Shown: in pieces, positions 1 to 8,338 of the stretch
Numbering within the stretch: position 1 is the first letter of the stretch
Layout of the letters: each line of letters begins with the position of its first letter
Source: Methylobacterium thuringiense
Lineage (GTDB): Bacteria; Pseudomonadota; Alphaproteobacteria; Rhizobiales; Beijerinckiaceae
Direction of reading: 5' to 3'
Assembly: GCF_022179645.1 (NCBI RefSeq)
Contig: NZ_BPRA01000010.1
Coordinates: forward strand, 1 to 64,000
Length of the DNA: 64,000 nt
Program-made: the position numbers and the translations under genes
Notes under the pieces: generated by a model
Database searches by the model: none
Told to the model about the DNA's origin: nothing
What the model saw: the letters and a program-made list of their open reading frames with translations, nothing else

Positions 1-762
1 GTTTTGTCACCGCCCTACACACATCAGGACGTCGAGACGGTGACCTACTGGCACGTCCAGCTCGACAGCCACGACATCCTGATCGCCAACGGCCAGCCGG
101 CCGAGAGCTATCTCGACATGGGCAACCGCTCCTTCTTCGCGGACGGCGACGTGGTCGCACTCGACGCGACGCCCGATGCCGACGCCGCCGCACGCACGCA
201 TGCCGATTTCTGCCGCCCGTTCCACGCCGGAGGCGCGCTGGTCGACGCCGTGCGCGGACAGGTCCAGGCTCGCGCCGAACGTCTCGGCTGGCGGCACGAC
301 GACGCCCCGTGGGCGGACATGCACCTGATGGTGGACGGCGAACGGATCGACGCCGACACGCACGGCCTCGGCGCCCGCTTCGTGCTGCCGGCCTCGGCGA
401 GGAACGTCTGGCTGATCTCGCAGACCAGCGTGCCGTGCGAAGTCTCGAGCAATCCGGATCCGCGCCGTCTGGGCCTCTGCATCCAGGGCATCACGATCGA
501 CGACGGCGTCGGCGAGAAGCGTTCCGTCGCACTCGACGATCCCCTGCTCTGCCTCGGCTTCCACGACTGCGAGGAGGGCGTGCGGCGCTGGACGGCGGGG
601 CGGTCCCGGCTTCCGGCGGCCCTGTTCGACGGCTGCCGTGGCACGGTGTTCCTGCGCATCGAACTCGTGCGCCATGCCTTGCCGCGCTGGGTCGCGCCCG
701 AGGCGGCCGTCGCCGTCGAGACCATGCGTGGCGCTCCGCTCCTGAGCCTGGTCGCCGCCTAA
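1..762 (+). CDS. Hint-domain protein, C-terminal part
   Basis: The reading frame is open from the first base, so the start lies upstream of the window and only about the last 250 residues are seen. The stretch VTYWHVQLDSHDILIANGQ followed by AESYLDMGNR is the typical end of Hint (hedgehog/intein) domains in secreted or surface proteins of Methylobacterium, Rhodobacterales and acetic acid bacteria. Family members are thought to self-process, but their roles are mostly unproven. After the Hint block (about residues 10-50 of the visible part) the remaining 200 residues show no motif I recognise. The stop overlaps the next ATG (TAATG), which suggests translational coupling to the glycosyltransferase. 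A short in-frame TTG at position 4 is unlikely to be the true start. Confidence 0.75.
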   Translation, partial: VLSPPYTHQDVETVTYWHVQLDSHDILIANGQPAESYLDMGNRSFFADGDVVALDATPDADAAARTHADFCRPFHAGGALVDAVRGQVQARAERLGWRHDDAPWADMHLMVDGERIDADTHGLGARFVLPASARNVWLISQTSVPCEVSSNPDPRRLGLCIQGITIDDGVGEKRSVALDDPLLCLGFHDCEEGVRRWTAGRSRLPAALFDGCRGTVFLRIELVRHALPRWVAPEAAVAVETMRGAPLLSLVAA

Positions 763-1967
763 TGGCGGCCGCCCTCGAGGCCGACGCCTCGGGGGCGGCG
801 CCGCGTGGTACGGTCACCGGCATGAGACGAGCGATGCTCCAAGGTAGCCCCGTCCCAATCGGCCAGGACAAGGCGCGCCCCGTACCGAAGGTACTGTACT
901 GGCGCGAGACGACGGACGCGCAGCCGTTCGAGACCGGCATCCAGCGCGTCACCCGCCGTCTCGCCGACGGGCTCGTCCGGCGCGGCTTCGACCTGGCGGC
1001 GACAGGCTGGGATCCGGTGCGCCGGCTGTTGCGCGTATGCGAGACCGCGGCAGGCCCGGGAGCGGAATGGCTGCTGCTCCCCGAGATCCCGATGTCGATG
1101 CTGGGCGAGGGACCGGATCCGATCCAGCTCGCCCACGCGCACGGGCTGCGTGCTGCCGCGATCGTTCATGACCTCATCCCCATCCGGCTGGCGCAGCTCT
1201 ACGGGCCGCTCGAACGGGCCGTGTACCGGCGCTACTTCCGCATGTTCGCCGGCGCCGACCTTGTCTTCGCGACGACCGGTCTCGTGGCCGGGCACCTGCG
1301 CGCATATCTGGAGGCGGAGGGCCTGAGGGTTCCGCCGATCGCGGTGGTGCCGCTGCCGGGCCAGTTCGCGGATCGGCCGCGGGTGCGGGAAATCTCCCCG
1401 CCGCGTCGGCCGGACGAGCCGCTTCGGCTGCTGACCGTCGCGACCTGGGAACCGCGCAAGAACCTGCCGCGGCTGCTGCGCGCGGTGCGGCTGGCACAGG
1501 ACCGGAGCGGGCAGGCGATTCACCTGACCCTGATCGGACGCCGCACCGGATACGCCGACCACGACGCCGAGATCGAAGCGCTGCTCGCCGTCACGCCGGG
1601 AGCCACGGCACAAGGCCGCATCGGGGATGGCCGGCTGGCCGGGCTGTATGATGCCCACCACGCGAGCGTGTACCCGTCCTGCGAAGAGGGGTTCGGGATG
1701 CCCGTCCTGGAAAGCCTCTGGCTGGGGCGGCCCTGCCTCTGCCATGCGGGCTCGGCGATGGCGGAGGTGGCGCCGGGCGGCGGCACGCTCATGACGGACA
1801 TGGACGGCGACGACGGCGTCGCCGCGGGCCTGATACGGCTGGCCACCGAACCGGCCATGCTCGAACGCCTCACGGCGGAAGCGGTCGCACGCCCGCTGCG
1901 GACCTGGGACGACTACGCCGCGGACGTGGCGGAACGGCTGCGGCAAGGGATCTCCGACGGCCCGTGA
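762..1967 (+). CDS. Glycosyltransferase, GT4-like (GT-B fold)
   Basis: A 401-residue glycosyltransferase of the family 1/4 type. The N-terminal half carries a GIQRVTRRL segment and AAIVHDLIPIRL, typical of sugar transferases that act on surface polysaccharide. The C-terminal half has LLTVATWEPRKNLPRLLRAV and YPSCEEGFGMPVLESLWLG, the E-x7-E nucleotide-sugar site of GT-B enzymes. It should transfer a hexose from a nucleotide sugar at the cytoplasmic face of the membrane; donor and acceptor are unknown. The chosen ATG overlaps the upstream TAA. Later ATGs at 822 and 834 are possible, as no site has a strong ribosome binding site. Coupling to a Hint-domain protein could mean glycosylation of an exported product, but this is inference. 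Confidence 0.85.
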   Translation: MAAALEADASGAAPRGTVTGMRRAMLQGSPVPIGQDKARPVPKVLYWRETTDAQPFETGIQRVTRRLADGLVRRGFDLAATGWDPVRRLLRVCETAAGPGAEWLLLPEIPMSMLGEGPDPIQLAHAHGLRAAAIVHDLIPIRLAQLYGPLERAVYRRYFRMFAGADLVFATTGLVAGHLRAYLEAEGLRVPPIAVVPLPGQFADRPRVREISPPRRPDEPLRLLTVATWEPRKNLPRLLRAVRLAQDRSGQAIHLTLIGRRTGYADHDAEIEALLAVTPGATAQGRIGDGRLAGLYDAHHASVYPSCEEGFGMPVLESLWLGRPCLCHAGSAMAEVAPGGGTLMTDMDGDDGVAAGLIRLATEPAMLERLTAEAVARPLRTWDDYAADVAERLRQGISDGP

Positions 1968-2021
1968 GGGGCCGCGAACCGGAACGAGCCGTGCGAACCG
2001 GCCCGTTCCGGTCTCGACGGG

Positions 2022-2138
2022 TCAAACCACCCGGTGCGAGGGCGGCTTCGGCGGCGGGGCGGGAAGCTCGACGAGTTCGCCCGTGAGCGGATTCAGGATC
2101 ACCACATCAGCCTCCTGTGGTTGGCTGCGAGGCGGCAT
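2022..2138 (-). CDS. Possible 38-residue proline-rich protein
   Basis: A short frame starts at an ATG preceded by a GGGG run and encodes a peptide with VVILNPLTGELVELP followed by a proline-rich tail. Such an N-P-L-T-G-E core looks protein-like rather than random, and it lies just after the P450 operon on the same strand. I recognise no family. It fills part of the 330-base gap between the glycosyltransferase and the P450; the rest of that gap shows nothing definite. It could be chance. Confidence 0.3.
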   Translation of the reverse strand: MPPRSQPQEADVVILNPLTGELVELPAPPPKPPSHRVV

Positions 2139-2298
2139 GGCGCGCCCCAAACCGGGCGAAAGCTTGTCCGTGCGCGTTGTCCACAGGGTGGACGGCCGGA
2201 TCGCCCGCTCCCGTCGTCGCGGGCGCGGCACACGAGGACTGGGGCAAGGGCGGGAGGGGCCGGCGCCGCGCTGGAGGTTCGGCGGACCGGCCGTCGAA

Positions 2299-3537
2299 TC
2301 AGGCGATGCGCTCGAGCCCGATCCCGAGCTTTTCCGGGCCACGCAGGGAGGCGCCCGGCCGATAGGGCGGCGGGTCTTGCAGCAGGCGCGGGGCGACGAA
2401 GCGGCGCACGAGGGCGTTCAGCGCGATCTCGGTCTCGATCCGGGCGAGCGGCGCGCCGAGGCAGTAATGCAGGCCGCCGCCGAAGCCGAAATGCTGGTTG
2501 TCCTCGCGATCGGGGTCGAAGCGGTCCGGATCGGCGAAGCGGGCCGGGTCGCGGTTGCCGGCGGCGAAGAGCAGGATGACGGGAGCTCCCGCCGGTATGG
2601 TGGTGCCGGCGATGTCGATGTCGCCGAGCGCCTTGCGGGTCCGGAAATGCACAGGCGGCTCGTAGCGCAGCAGCTCCTCGATGAGACGCGGGGCGCGCTC
2701 GGGATCCCGGCGCAGCCTGTCCAGCTCCTCGGGATGCCGGATCAGCGTCAGCATGCCGTTGGTGATGAGGTTCACCGTGGTCTCGTGGCCGGCGACCAGG
2801 AGCAGGATCGCCGAGGCGATCAGATCGAAATCGCCCATGGCGGGCTTGCCGGGCTCGGGGTTGGCGAGGCCGCTGAGCATGTCGTCGGCGGGGTTCTTGC
2901 GTTTCTCCTTGATCAGGCCGCGCATGTAGTCGGAGATCGCGTCGAAGGCGGTGGCGGTGGCGTGGCGCGCCTCCTCGTCGCCGCGGGAATCCGGCTCCAG
3001 GGCCGTGGCGAGCACCGTCGCCCATTTCTGGAACTGCTCCTCGTCCTCCTCCGGCACGCCAAGCAGCCGGCAGATCACCATCACCGGGAGCGGATAGGAA
3101 AAGTCCTCGACGAGGCAGATCTCGTCACGGCCCTGAAGCTTGTCGATCAGGTCCTCGACGATTCCTTCGACCTCGCGGTGGACGCCGCGGACTCGGGGGA
3201 TCGTGAACTGCTCCATGACGATGGCGCGAAGCGTATCGTGATCCGGTGGATCGCGAAAAATCAGCGGCCGGTGCGCGTTGACGACGCGGTTCTTGATCGG
3301 GTTGACGATCCAGTCCTTGAACGGGTTGCCGGTGGGCGGCCGCTGCGAGGGCGGCAGGTCTTCCGAGCTCAGGCGCGGATCGAAGATCAGGCCCCGGATC
3401 GCCGCGTGGGTGCTCACCACGTAGCTGCCGTCGCCCTGGCGCGACACGGGCGTCTCCCGGAGGCGCGCATAGAGCGGGTAGGGGTCTGCCCGGTTGGCCG
3501 GGTCCGTGACCTCGGCGAAGAGCGTGTCGTGCGACAT
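2299..3537 (-). CDS. Cytochrome P450
   Basis: A complete soluble bacterial P450 of 412 residues, the usual length. The I-helix oxygen-activation motif AGHETT lies at residues 249-254, the K-helix ExxR at E288/R291, and the haem loop FGFGGGLHYCLG places the thiolate ligand at Cys359. It should hydroxylate or otherwise oxidise a small organic substrate using two electrons relayed by the ferredoxin and reductase encoded just upstream. The start lies 11 bases after the reductase stop, so it is the last gene of a five-gene operon that begins with a glycosyltransferase. The substrate cannot be read from the sequence. Glycosylated hydroxy-carotenoids or hopanoid/terpenoid derivatives are plausible given the glycosyltransferase, but this is a guess. 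Confidence 0.95.
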   Translation of the reverse strand: MSHDTLFAEVTDPANRADPYPLYARLRETPVSRQGDGSYVVSTHAAIRGLIFDPRLSSEDLPPSQRPPTGNPFKDWIVNPIKNRVVNAHRPLIFRDPPDHDTLRAIVMEQFTIPRVRGVHREVEGIVEDLIDKLQGRDEICLVEDFSYPLPVMVICRLLGVPEEDEEQFQKWATVLATALEPDSRGDEEARHATATAFDAISDYMRGLIKEKRKNPADDMLSGLANPEPGKPAMGDFDLIASAILLLVAGHETTVNLITNGMLTLIRHPEELDRLRRDPERAPRLIEELLRYEPPVHFRTRKALGDIDIAGTTIPAGAPVILLFAAGNRDPARFADPDRFDPDREDNQHFGFGGGLHYCLGAPLARIETEIALNALVRRFVAPRLLQDPPPYRPGASLRGPEKLGIGLERIA

Positions 3538-3548
3538 GGCGGGGTGTC

Positions 3549-4841
3549 TCAACGCGAACGGGGCTGGGGAAAATCCGGAACCCCGAAATCCTTGATCGAC
3601 TGGTCGGTGGCGCCGAGGATCGGCGGGAAGGCGACGCCGGCCTCGATGCGCTCGGCATAGGCCGGCAGCCAGCGGGCCTGGTCGAAGGAGATCGCGGCGA
3701 TCGTACGCCCCTCGCGCCCGTAGACGGCGAGGAAGCGGCGCGAGGCCCGCGAGCCCTGCATCACGGCCACCGTGTCGGCACCGTCCGCGAGGCCGACGCC
3801 CTTGATGTTGATGCCGAACTGGCTCGACCAGAAGGCGGGCAGGTGCCGGTATTCCTGCTGGTCGTCCTCGGCCGCCAGCATGTTGCGGGCGGCGTGGCCC
3901 GCCTGCGCGACGGCGTTGCCCCAGTGCTCGAAGGCCGCGAGCCGGCCGACATGGAGCGGGTTCGGGGTGCGCGCGACGTCGCCGGCCGCGTAGATGCCGG
4001 GGGCAGGCTGCCCGTCCGCGTCGAGCGCCCGGCAGGCGACGTCGCAGGTCAGGCCGCCTTCGTCCGCCATCAGGCCGGCCTCGGCCAGCCAGCCGGTGTC
4101 GCGGGTCGCGCCGAGTGCCACGATCACGCAATCCGTCTCGATCGCCGCGCCTTGCTTCAGCCGCGCCCGGCAGACCCGGCCGGCGGCATCGGCCTCGAAC
4201 GCGTCGACATGGGTGCCGGGCCGGAAGTCGACGCCGGCCGTGTCGAGGCAGGAGACGATGACGCCCCCGATCCGGCTGCCGAGGATGCGCGCGAGCGGTG
4301 TCGGGTTCGGATCGGCGAGGGTGACGGCGAGGCCGAGATCGCGGCAGCAAGAGGCCGCCTCGCAGCCGATCAGGCCGGCGCCGACGATGAGCACGCGCTT
4401 CGGCCCGGCGGCGAGGGCGGCGCGCAGGGCCGCGGCGTCGTCCCGGCTGCGCAGGGTGTGGATGCCGGAGGGCAGCGGGCCGGTCTTTTCCGTGACCGGC
4501 CAGGACCGCGCCCGGGCGCCGGTGGCGATCAGCAGTTTTTCGTAGGGCAGCGCGCTGCCATCCGCGAGGCGCAGCATGCGTGCGGCCCGGTCGAGTCCGA
4601 CCGCCGGCTGGCCGAGCCGCCAGGTCGCGTCGAGATCGACGAGGTGGGGCAAGGCGGTGGCGTCGGGGCGCAGCTCACCGGCGAGCACGTGCTTGGAAAG
4701 CGGTGGCCGGTCGTAGGGCTGGTAGGGCTCGTCGCCGACGAGGGTGAGCGGGCCGGCATAGCCGCCGCGCCGCAGGGCTTCCGCCCCGCGCAGTCCCGCG
4801 AGCGAGGCGCCGACCACGACGACGCCGCGATCCGCGCTCAC
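3549..4841 (-). CDS. FAD-dependent NAD(P)H-ferredoxin reductase
   Basis: A 430-residue flavoprotein of the ferredoxin/rubredoxin reductase class that serves P450 and dioxygenase systems. An FAD-binding Rossmann motif VVVGASLAGLRGAE is at the N terminus, with the YQPYDRPPLSKHVL segment typical of this class close behind. ATGARAR and a second Rossmann motif VLIVGAGLIGCEA bind NAD(P)H, and GIYAAGDVA contacts FAD. It passes electrons from NAD(P)H to the adjacent ferredoxin. The start is a GTG whose bases overlap the ferredoxin stop (GTGA, 4 bases), giving translational coupling; longer upstream extensions of the frame lack family sequence. Confidence 0.93.
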   Translation of the reverse strand: MSADRGVVVVGASLAGLRGAEALRRGGYAGPLTLVGDEPYQPYDRPPLSKHVLAGELRPDATALPHLVDLDATWRLGQPAVGLDRAARMLRLADGSALPYEKLLIATGARARSWPVTEKTGPLPSGIHTLRSRDDAAALRAALAAGPKRVLIVGAGLIGCEAASCCRDLGLAVTLADPNPTPLARILGSRIGGVIVSCLDTAGVDFRPGTHVDAFEADAAGRVCRARLKQGAAIETDCVIVALGATRDTGWLAEAGLMADEGGLTCDVACRALDADGQPAPGIYAAGDVARTPNPLHVGRLAAFEHWGNAVAQAGHAARNMLAAEDDQQEYRHLPAFWSSQFGINIKGVGLADGADTVAVMQGSRASRRFLAVYGREGRTIAAISFDQARWLPAYAERIEAGVAFPPILGATDQSIKDFGVPDFPQPRSR

Positions 4842-5071
4842 GCCTTCGCTCCCGTATCGAAGCTGATCGCCCGGACCGGGCAGGCCTGGGCCGCCCGCGC
4901 GATCTCGGCCTGCTTTTCGGAGGGCGGGGTGGGGTCGTAGAACAGGATCTCGTGGCCGCGCATCTCGAACTGCTCGGGCGCGGCGTAGCAGCACTGGGCG
5001 TAGCCCTGGCAGCGGTTGAGATCGACCACGACCCGCAGGGGGCGGGCTCCGGTCTCGTGAGGTTCGGTCAT
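4838..5071 (-). CDS. [3Fe-4S]-type P450 ferredoxin
   Basis: A 77-residue small ferredoxin. The cluster ligands are Cys21, Cys27 and Cys64 (followed by Pro), arranged C-x2-Y-x2-C ... CP. The position where a 4Fe ferredoxin has its second Cys is Tyr24, as in the [3Fe-4S] ferredoxins that pair with actinobacterial and proteobacterial P450s, where this position varies (His, Tyr and others). An extra Cys28 lies beside Cys27. It carries single electrons from the reductase encoded downstream to the P450. The gene sits between the reductase, with a 4-base overlap, and the small peptide gene, with a 34-base gap. The assignment follows from motif and context. Confidence 0.93.
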   Translation of the reverse strand: MTEPHETGARPLRVVVDLNRCQGYAQCCYAAPEQFEMRGHEILFYDPTPPSEKQAEIARAAQACPVRAISFDTGAKA

Positions 5072-5105
5072 CGAAGGCCTGGATCGGGACGGGACGGACA
5101 GAGGA

Positions 5106-5273
5106 TCACAGGCCCAGATAAGGGCCGCCCTGCTCGCCGGGATGCGGCATGAGGTGCGGGATCGAGCGCAGCGGTGTGCCAGTGGCGAGCGACAGCACAA
5201 GGGCCGCGGCGCCGGAGACCAGGCGGGCCGGGACGCTGGCGGGAGACGCGATGCGGATCGGGATCGAGGTCAT
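5106..5273 (-). CDS. 55-residue small protein of the P450 operon
   Basis: A short frame with a strong ribosome binding site (AGGAG, about eight bases before the ATG). Its ATG overlaps the stop of the upstream glycosyltransferase (ATGA), and it ends 34 bases before the ferredoxin. The product has a hydrophobic stretch LVSGAAALVLSLATG, then a polar, histidine- and proline-containing tail ending GGPYLGL. The hydrophobic part could be a short membrane helix or an export signal. I recognise no family. Its overlap and position inside an otherwise contiguous operon argue that it is expressed, perhaps as a membrane anchor or adaptor for the redox proteins, but that role is speculative. Confidence 0.6.
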   Translation of the reverse strand: MTSIPIRIASPASVPARLVSGAAALVLSLATGTPLRSIPHLMPHPGEQGGPYLGL

Positions 5274-6637
5274 GACGCTCTCCTGTGCCGTGCCGGCGAG
5301 CCGGCATCGTTGGATGGTACCGCGCGCAACGGTGCGGATGGAGCGGGACGGCTCCTGTCGGAGCGCGGCCCGGCCCGGGTGAGATCGTCCAGTGCGGACA
5401 GGATTTCGTGCCGTGCGTCGCGGCCCGCGAGGGCGTCCGACAGCATTGCGGCACGCTTCCTGAACCGGGGATCGGCGAGCACGGTTCCGGTCGCCCCGCG
5501 CAGGGCAGCCGCGCTCGGCGTGTTGGTCGCGAGGTTCAGGCCGGCGCCGGACCAGCCGACGCGGGCGTTGATCTCGGCCTTGTCCTCGGTGAGGCCGGCC
5601 GAGACGATCGGCACGCCGGCCGCCAGGGCCATCGAGACGCTGCCATAGCCGCCATTGGTGACGAACAGGTCGACCTTCGGCAGCAGCGCGTCGAAGGGCA
5701 GGAAGGGCGCGACCCGGGCGTTGGCCGGGATCGGCACCCCGATCTCCTCCACCGGCCGCCCTCCCGTGGTGGCGATCACCAGAAGGTCGTCACGCTCGGC
5801 GAGCGCCTGGAGCGCCGGCTCCAGCAGCTCCGAAAGGTCGTGGTTGGCGAGCGTCCCCTGCGTCACCAGCACCACCCGCCTGCCGCCGTCGAGCTCGGGC
5901 CACCAGTCGGGGCGGGGTTGGCCGGACGGAGGGGCGCTCGACAGCATCCCGACGAAGCGGAGGCCCGGCGGCAAGGTGCCGTAGTCGTACTCGAATTCCG
6001 GCACGGTCGGCTGCAGGAAGGCGTCCGGCAGCACGGCGATGGAGTGGGGCAGGGAGGCCGGCAGCGGCGGCAGGCCCATGCGGGCGAGAACGGCGTCGGT
6101 GTAGGCGCGCACCGGGTTCACGAAGGCGGCGTCCATGCCGGCGCCGAGGACGGCGTAATGCGCGCGCTCGGCCTCCGTCTTCGCCGGCGGCAGGCCCATG
6201 CCGACGGGCGCCCTGTCGGGCCGGTCGAGGAACAGGAAACTCACGTTGACGGTGACGATCGGCGGGCGCGGGCGCTCGGCATCGACCAGCAGCGGCAGCA
6301 CGCCGAGGAACATGCTGCCGGCGACGACGACGTCCGGGCGTTCGCGGGCGATCAGCGCGCGCAGGGCTTCGGCCTGCACCGGCATCGGATCGATGAAGCG
6401 TCGCTCGAACTCGCGGCGGTAGCGCTCGGGCCCGGCGGGCAGGCTCGTCTCACGGAATTCCGAAGCGCCATCGTCGGGATAGGACGCGAAGCGCAGGCCC
6501 GCGCCCTCCACCTTCATCGCGAAGGCGGCGGAGGTCGTGACGAGAACGTCGTCGCCGCGCTCGGCCAGCAGGCGGCCGATGGCGAGGAGCGGGTTGATGT
6601 GCCCCATGAGGGGCGTGGCGGCGATCAGGACCTTCAT
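5270..6637 (-). CDS. UGT-type glycosyltransferase (GT1, MGT/CrtX-like)
   Basis: A 455-residue GT-B enzyme of family 1, the group of macrolide glycosyltransferases and zeaxanthin glucosyltransferase. It opens with KVLIAATPLMGHINPLLAIG, which contains the conserved catalytic-region histidine. The donor-binding half has VVLVTQGTLANHD, FLPFDALLPKVDLFVTNGGY and GVPIVSAGLTEDKAEINARV, the bacterial counterpart of the plant PSPG box. It should glycosylate a hydroxyl or carboxyl on a small lipophilic acceptor. AAGGAC before the ATG is a good ribosome binding site. It is the first gene of the P450 operon and its stop overlaps the small peptide start, so hydroxylation followed by glycosylation of one metabolite is the natural reading. 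The C-terminal 40 residues are rich in Arg, Ser and Pro and probably unstructured. Confidence 0.88.
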   Translation of the reverse strand: MKVLIAATPLMGHINPLLAIGRLLAERGDDVLVTTSAAFAMKVEGAGLRFASYPDDGASEFRETSLPAGPERYRREFERRFIDPMPVQAEALRALIARERPDVVVAGSMFLGVLPLLVDAERPRPPIVTVNVSFLFLDRPDRAPVGMGLPPAKTEAERAHYAVLGAGMDAAFVNPVRAYTDAVLARMGLPPLPASLPHSIAVLPDAFLQPTVPEFEYDYGTLPPGLRFVGMLSSAPPSGQPRPDWWPELDGGRRVVLVTQGTLANHDLSELLEPALQALAERDDLLVIATTGGRPVEEIGVPIPANARVAPFLPFDALLPKVDLFVTNGGYGSVSMALAAGVPIVSAGLTEDKAEINARVGWSGAGLNLATNTPSAAALRGATGTVLADPRFRKRAAMLSDALAGRDARHEILSALDDLTRAGPRSDRSRPAPSAPLRAVPSNDAGSPARHRRAS

Positions 6638-6739
6638 CGCGCTTGTCCTTGGGCTGCGGCGGGGCGTTACCCTGGAGATCGTGTCCCGCAACCTGAGGGT
6701 TACCCCGTGCGCCGCTCGTGTGTGCGGTGCCGCACGAAA

Positions 6740-7006
6740 CTACATCAGGTCCTTGGGCGGGACGCCGGGCGGCTCCTTCATCGCGTCGAAGGGGACCACG
6801 GCCATGAGGTGGCCGTCGCTCATCTTCACGACGTTGAACTGCTTCCCCGTGGCCTTGTCGGTGGCGACCGCGACCATGAGTTCCTTCGGCGCGAACGGCG
6901 TCACCGCAAAATCATGGCCCCAGGCGCCGACGAGACCCGAGAGGGAGGCGAACGCCGTCCCCGTGCCGGCCAGGAACCCCGCCAGCAGAATCGATCCCTT
7001 CAGCAT
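6740..7006 (-). CDS. Small secreted protein, unknown
   Basis: An 88-residue protein with a clear signal peptide (KGSILLAGFLAGTGTAFA, cleavage after the last Ala). The mature part has about 65 residues with an evenly mixed composition and ends PPGVPPKDLM. The start has a GGGAG ribosome binding site. I recognise no domain. It lies between the P450 operon and an MFS carrier on the same strand, with gaps of about 100 and 70 bases, so it may be an independent unit. Confidence 0.65.
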   Translation of the reverse strand: MLKGSILLAGFLAGTGTAFASLSGLVGAWGHDFAVTPFAPKELMVAVATDKATGKQFNVVKMSDGHLMAVVPFDAMKEPPGVPPKDLM

Positions 7007-7075
7007 CGCAGAGCTCCCATCGCAGGCGGCCGCATCGCAGCCGCTGCGAAATCTTCGCCCTGCCGGATCGGCCGG

Positions 7076-8338
7076 TTACGCGCGCCGCATCGCCCGGCCG
7101 AGCAGCAGCGTCAGGAGGCCGGCCGCGATCATGATCGCGGCGATGGCCGCGAGCGCGAGATCGAAGCGGCCGGTGGCGTTCTTGATCCAGCCGATGAGGT
7201 AGGGACCGATGAAGCCGCCGAGCCCGCCGACGGCGTTGATCAGCGCGATACCCCCGGCGGCGGCGCTGCCGGTGAGGAGCGCGGTGGGCAGGGTCCAGAA
7301 GGTCGGAAGCGCGCAGAAGACGCCGAGCGTCGCAAGGCTCAGCAGCGCCATCGCCGCGACCGGCGCATCGGTCTGTCCGGACAGGGCCAGCGCCAGCCCG
7401 CCGAGGATCGCCGGGATCGCGACGTGCCCAATACGCTCCTGCCGCCGGTCGGAGCGGCGCGTCCAGGCGATCATGCCGGCGGCCGCGACCACGTAGGGAA
7501 CCGCCGCGACGAAGCCGGTCTGGAGCGTGGTCAGCCCAAACCCCTTCACGATCTGCGGCAGCCACAGGCCGATGCCGTAGAGGCCGGCGCTGAGCCCGAG
7601 ATAGACCAGGGCGAGCCCCAGCACCTGGGGATGCACCAGCGCCTGCCTCAGCCCGATTTTTTCGCGCGCCGTCGCCTTCCGGTCGCGTTCGATCTCCCGG
7701 GCGAGTTCGTCGCGCTCGGCGGGTGTCAGCCACGCCGCCGCCTCTGGCCGGTCGGTGAGGACGAAGAGCACTGCGATCCCGAGGAGCAGGCTCGGGGCCG
7801 CCTCCAGCAGGTAGAGCCATTGCCAGCCGGCGAGACCGTGCGCCCCATCGGCGGCGGCCATGATCCAGGCCGAGAGCGGCGAGCCGATCGCCGCCGAGAC
7901 CGGCACCGCCATCATGAAGGTGCCGACGATGCCGGCGCGGCGCTCGGAGGGGTACCAGTAGGTCAGGTACAGGATGATGCCGGGAAAGAACCCGGCCTCG
8001 GCCAGCCCCAGCAGGAACCGCACCAGGAAGAACGAGCGCTCGCCCACGACGAAGGCGGTGGAGGCCGAGACCAGCGACCACGAGATCATGATCCGCGCGA
8101 TCCAGGCCCGGGCGCCGACCTTTTCGAGGACCACGTTGCTCGGCACCTCGAACAGGAAATAGCCGAGGAAGAACACGCCGGCCCCGAACCCGTACACCGT
8201 CGGCGATAGGCCGAGGTCGCGGTTCATGGTGAGCGCCGCGAAGCCCACGTTCACCCGGTCGAGATAGGCGACGAAGTAGCAGAGCATCAGGAACGGCAGC
8301 AGCCGCCAGGACACCTTGCGCATCAGGGCATCGGTCAT
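7076..8338 (-). CDS. MFS transporter, anion:cation symporter family
   Basis: A 420-residue permease with about 12 hydrophobic segments. The first-helix signature YLDRVNVGFAAL and the AEAGFFPGIILYLTYWYPS segment of helix 4 are characteristic of the anion:cation symporter (ACS) family, which takes up organic acids such as tartrate, phthalate, hydroxyphenylacetate or galactarate. A cytoplasmic loop (RDELAREIERDRKATAREK) separates the two halves. It should import a carboxylated compound with protons across the inner membrane. No catabolic genes are adjacent, so the substrate is unknown. The ATG giving MTDALMRK was chosen because the homologous region begins there. Confidence 0.88.
   Translation of the reverse strand: MTDALMRKVSWRLLPFLMLCYFVAYLDRVNVGFAALTMNRDLGLSPTVYGFGAGVFFLGYFLFEVPSNVVLEKVGARAWIARIMISWSLVSASTAFVVGERSFFLVRFLLGLAEAGFFPGIILYLTYWYPSERRAGIVGTFMMAVPVSAAIGSPLSAWIMAAADGAHGLAGWQWLYLLEAAPSLLLGIAVLFVLTDRPEAAAWLTPAERDELAREIERDRKATAREKIGLRQALVHPQVLGLALVYLGLSAGLYGIGLWLPQIVKGFGLTTLQTGFVAAVPYVVAAAGMIAWTRRSDRRQERIGHVAIPAILGGLALALSGQTDAPVAAMALLSLATLGVFCALPTFWTLPTALLTGSAAAGGIALINAVGGLGGFIGPYLIGWIKNATGRFDLALAAIAAIMIAAGLLTLLLGRAMRRA

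Noticed and set aside
2083-3660. Long open frames opposite real genes (for example opposite the P450, mdoH or cyoB)
   Set aside because: Typical high-GC shadow frames with Arg/Pro/Ala-rich composition and no family motif.
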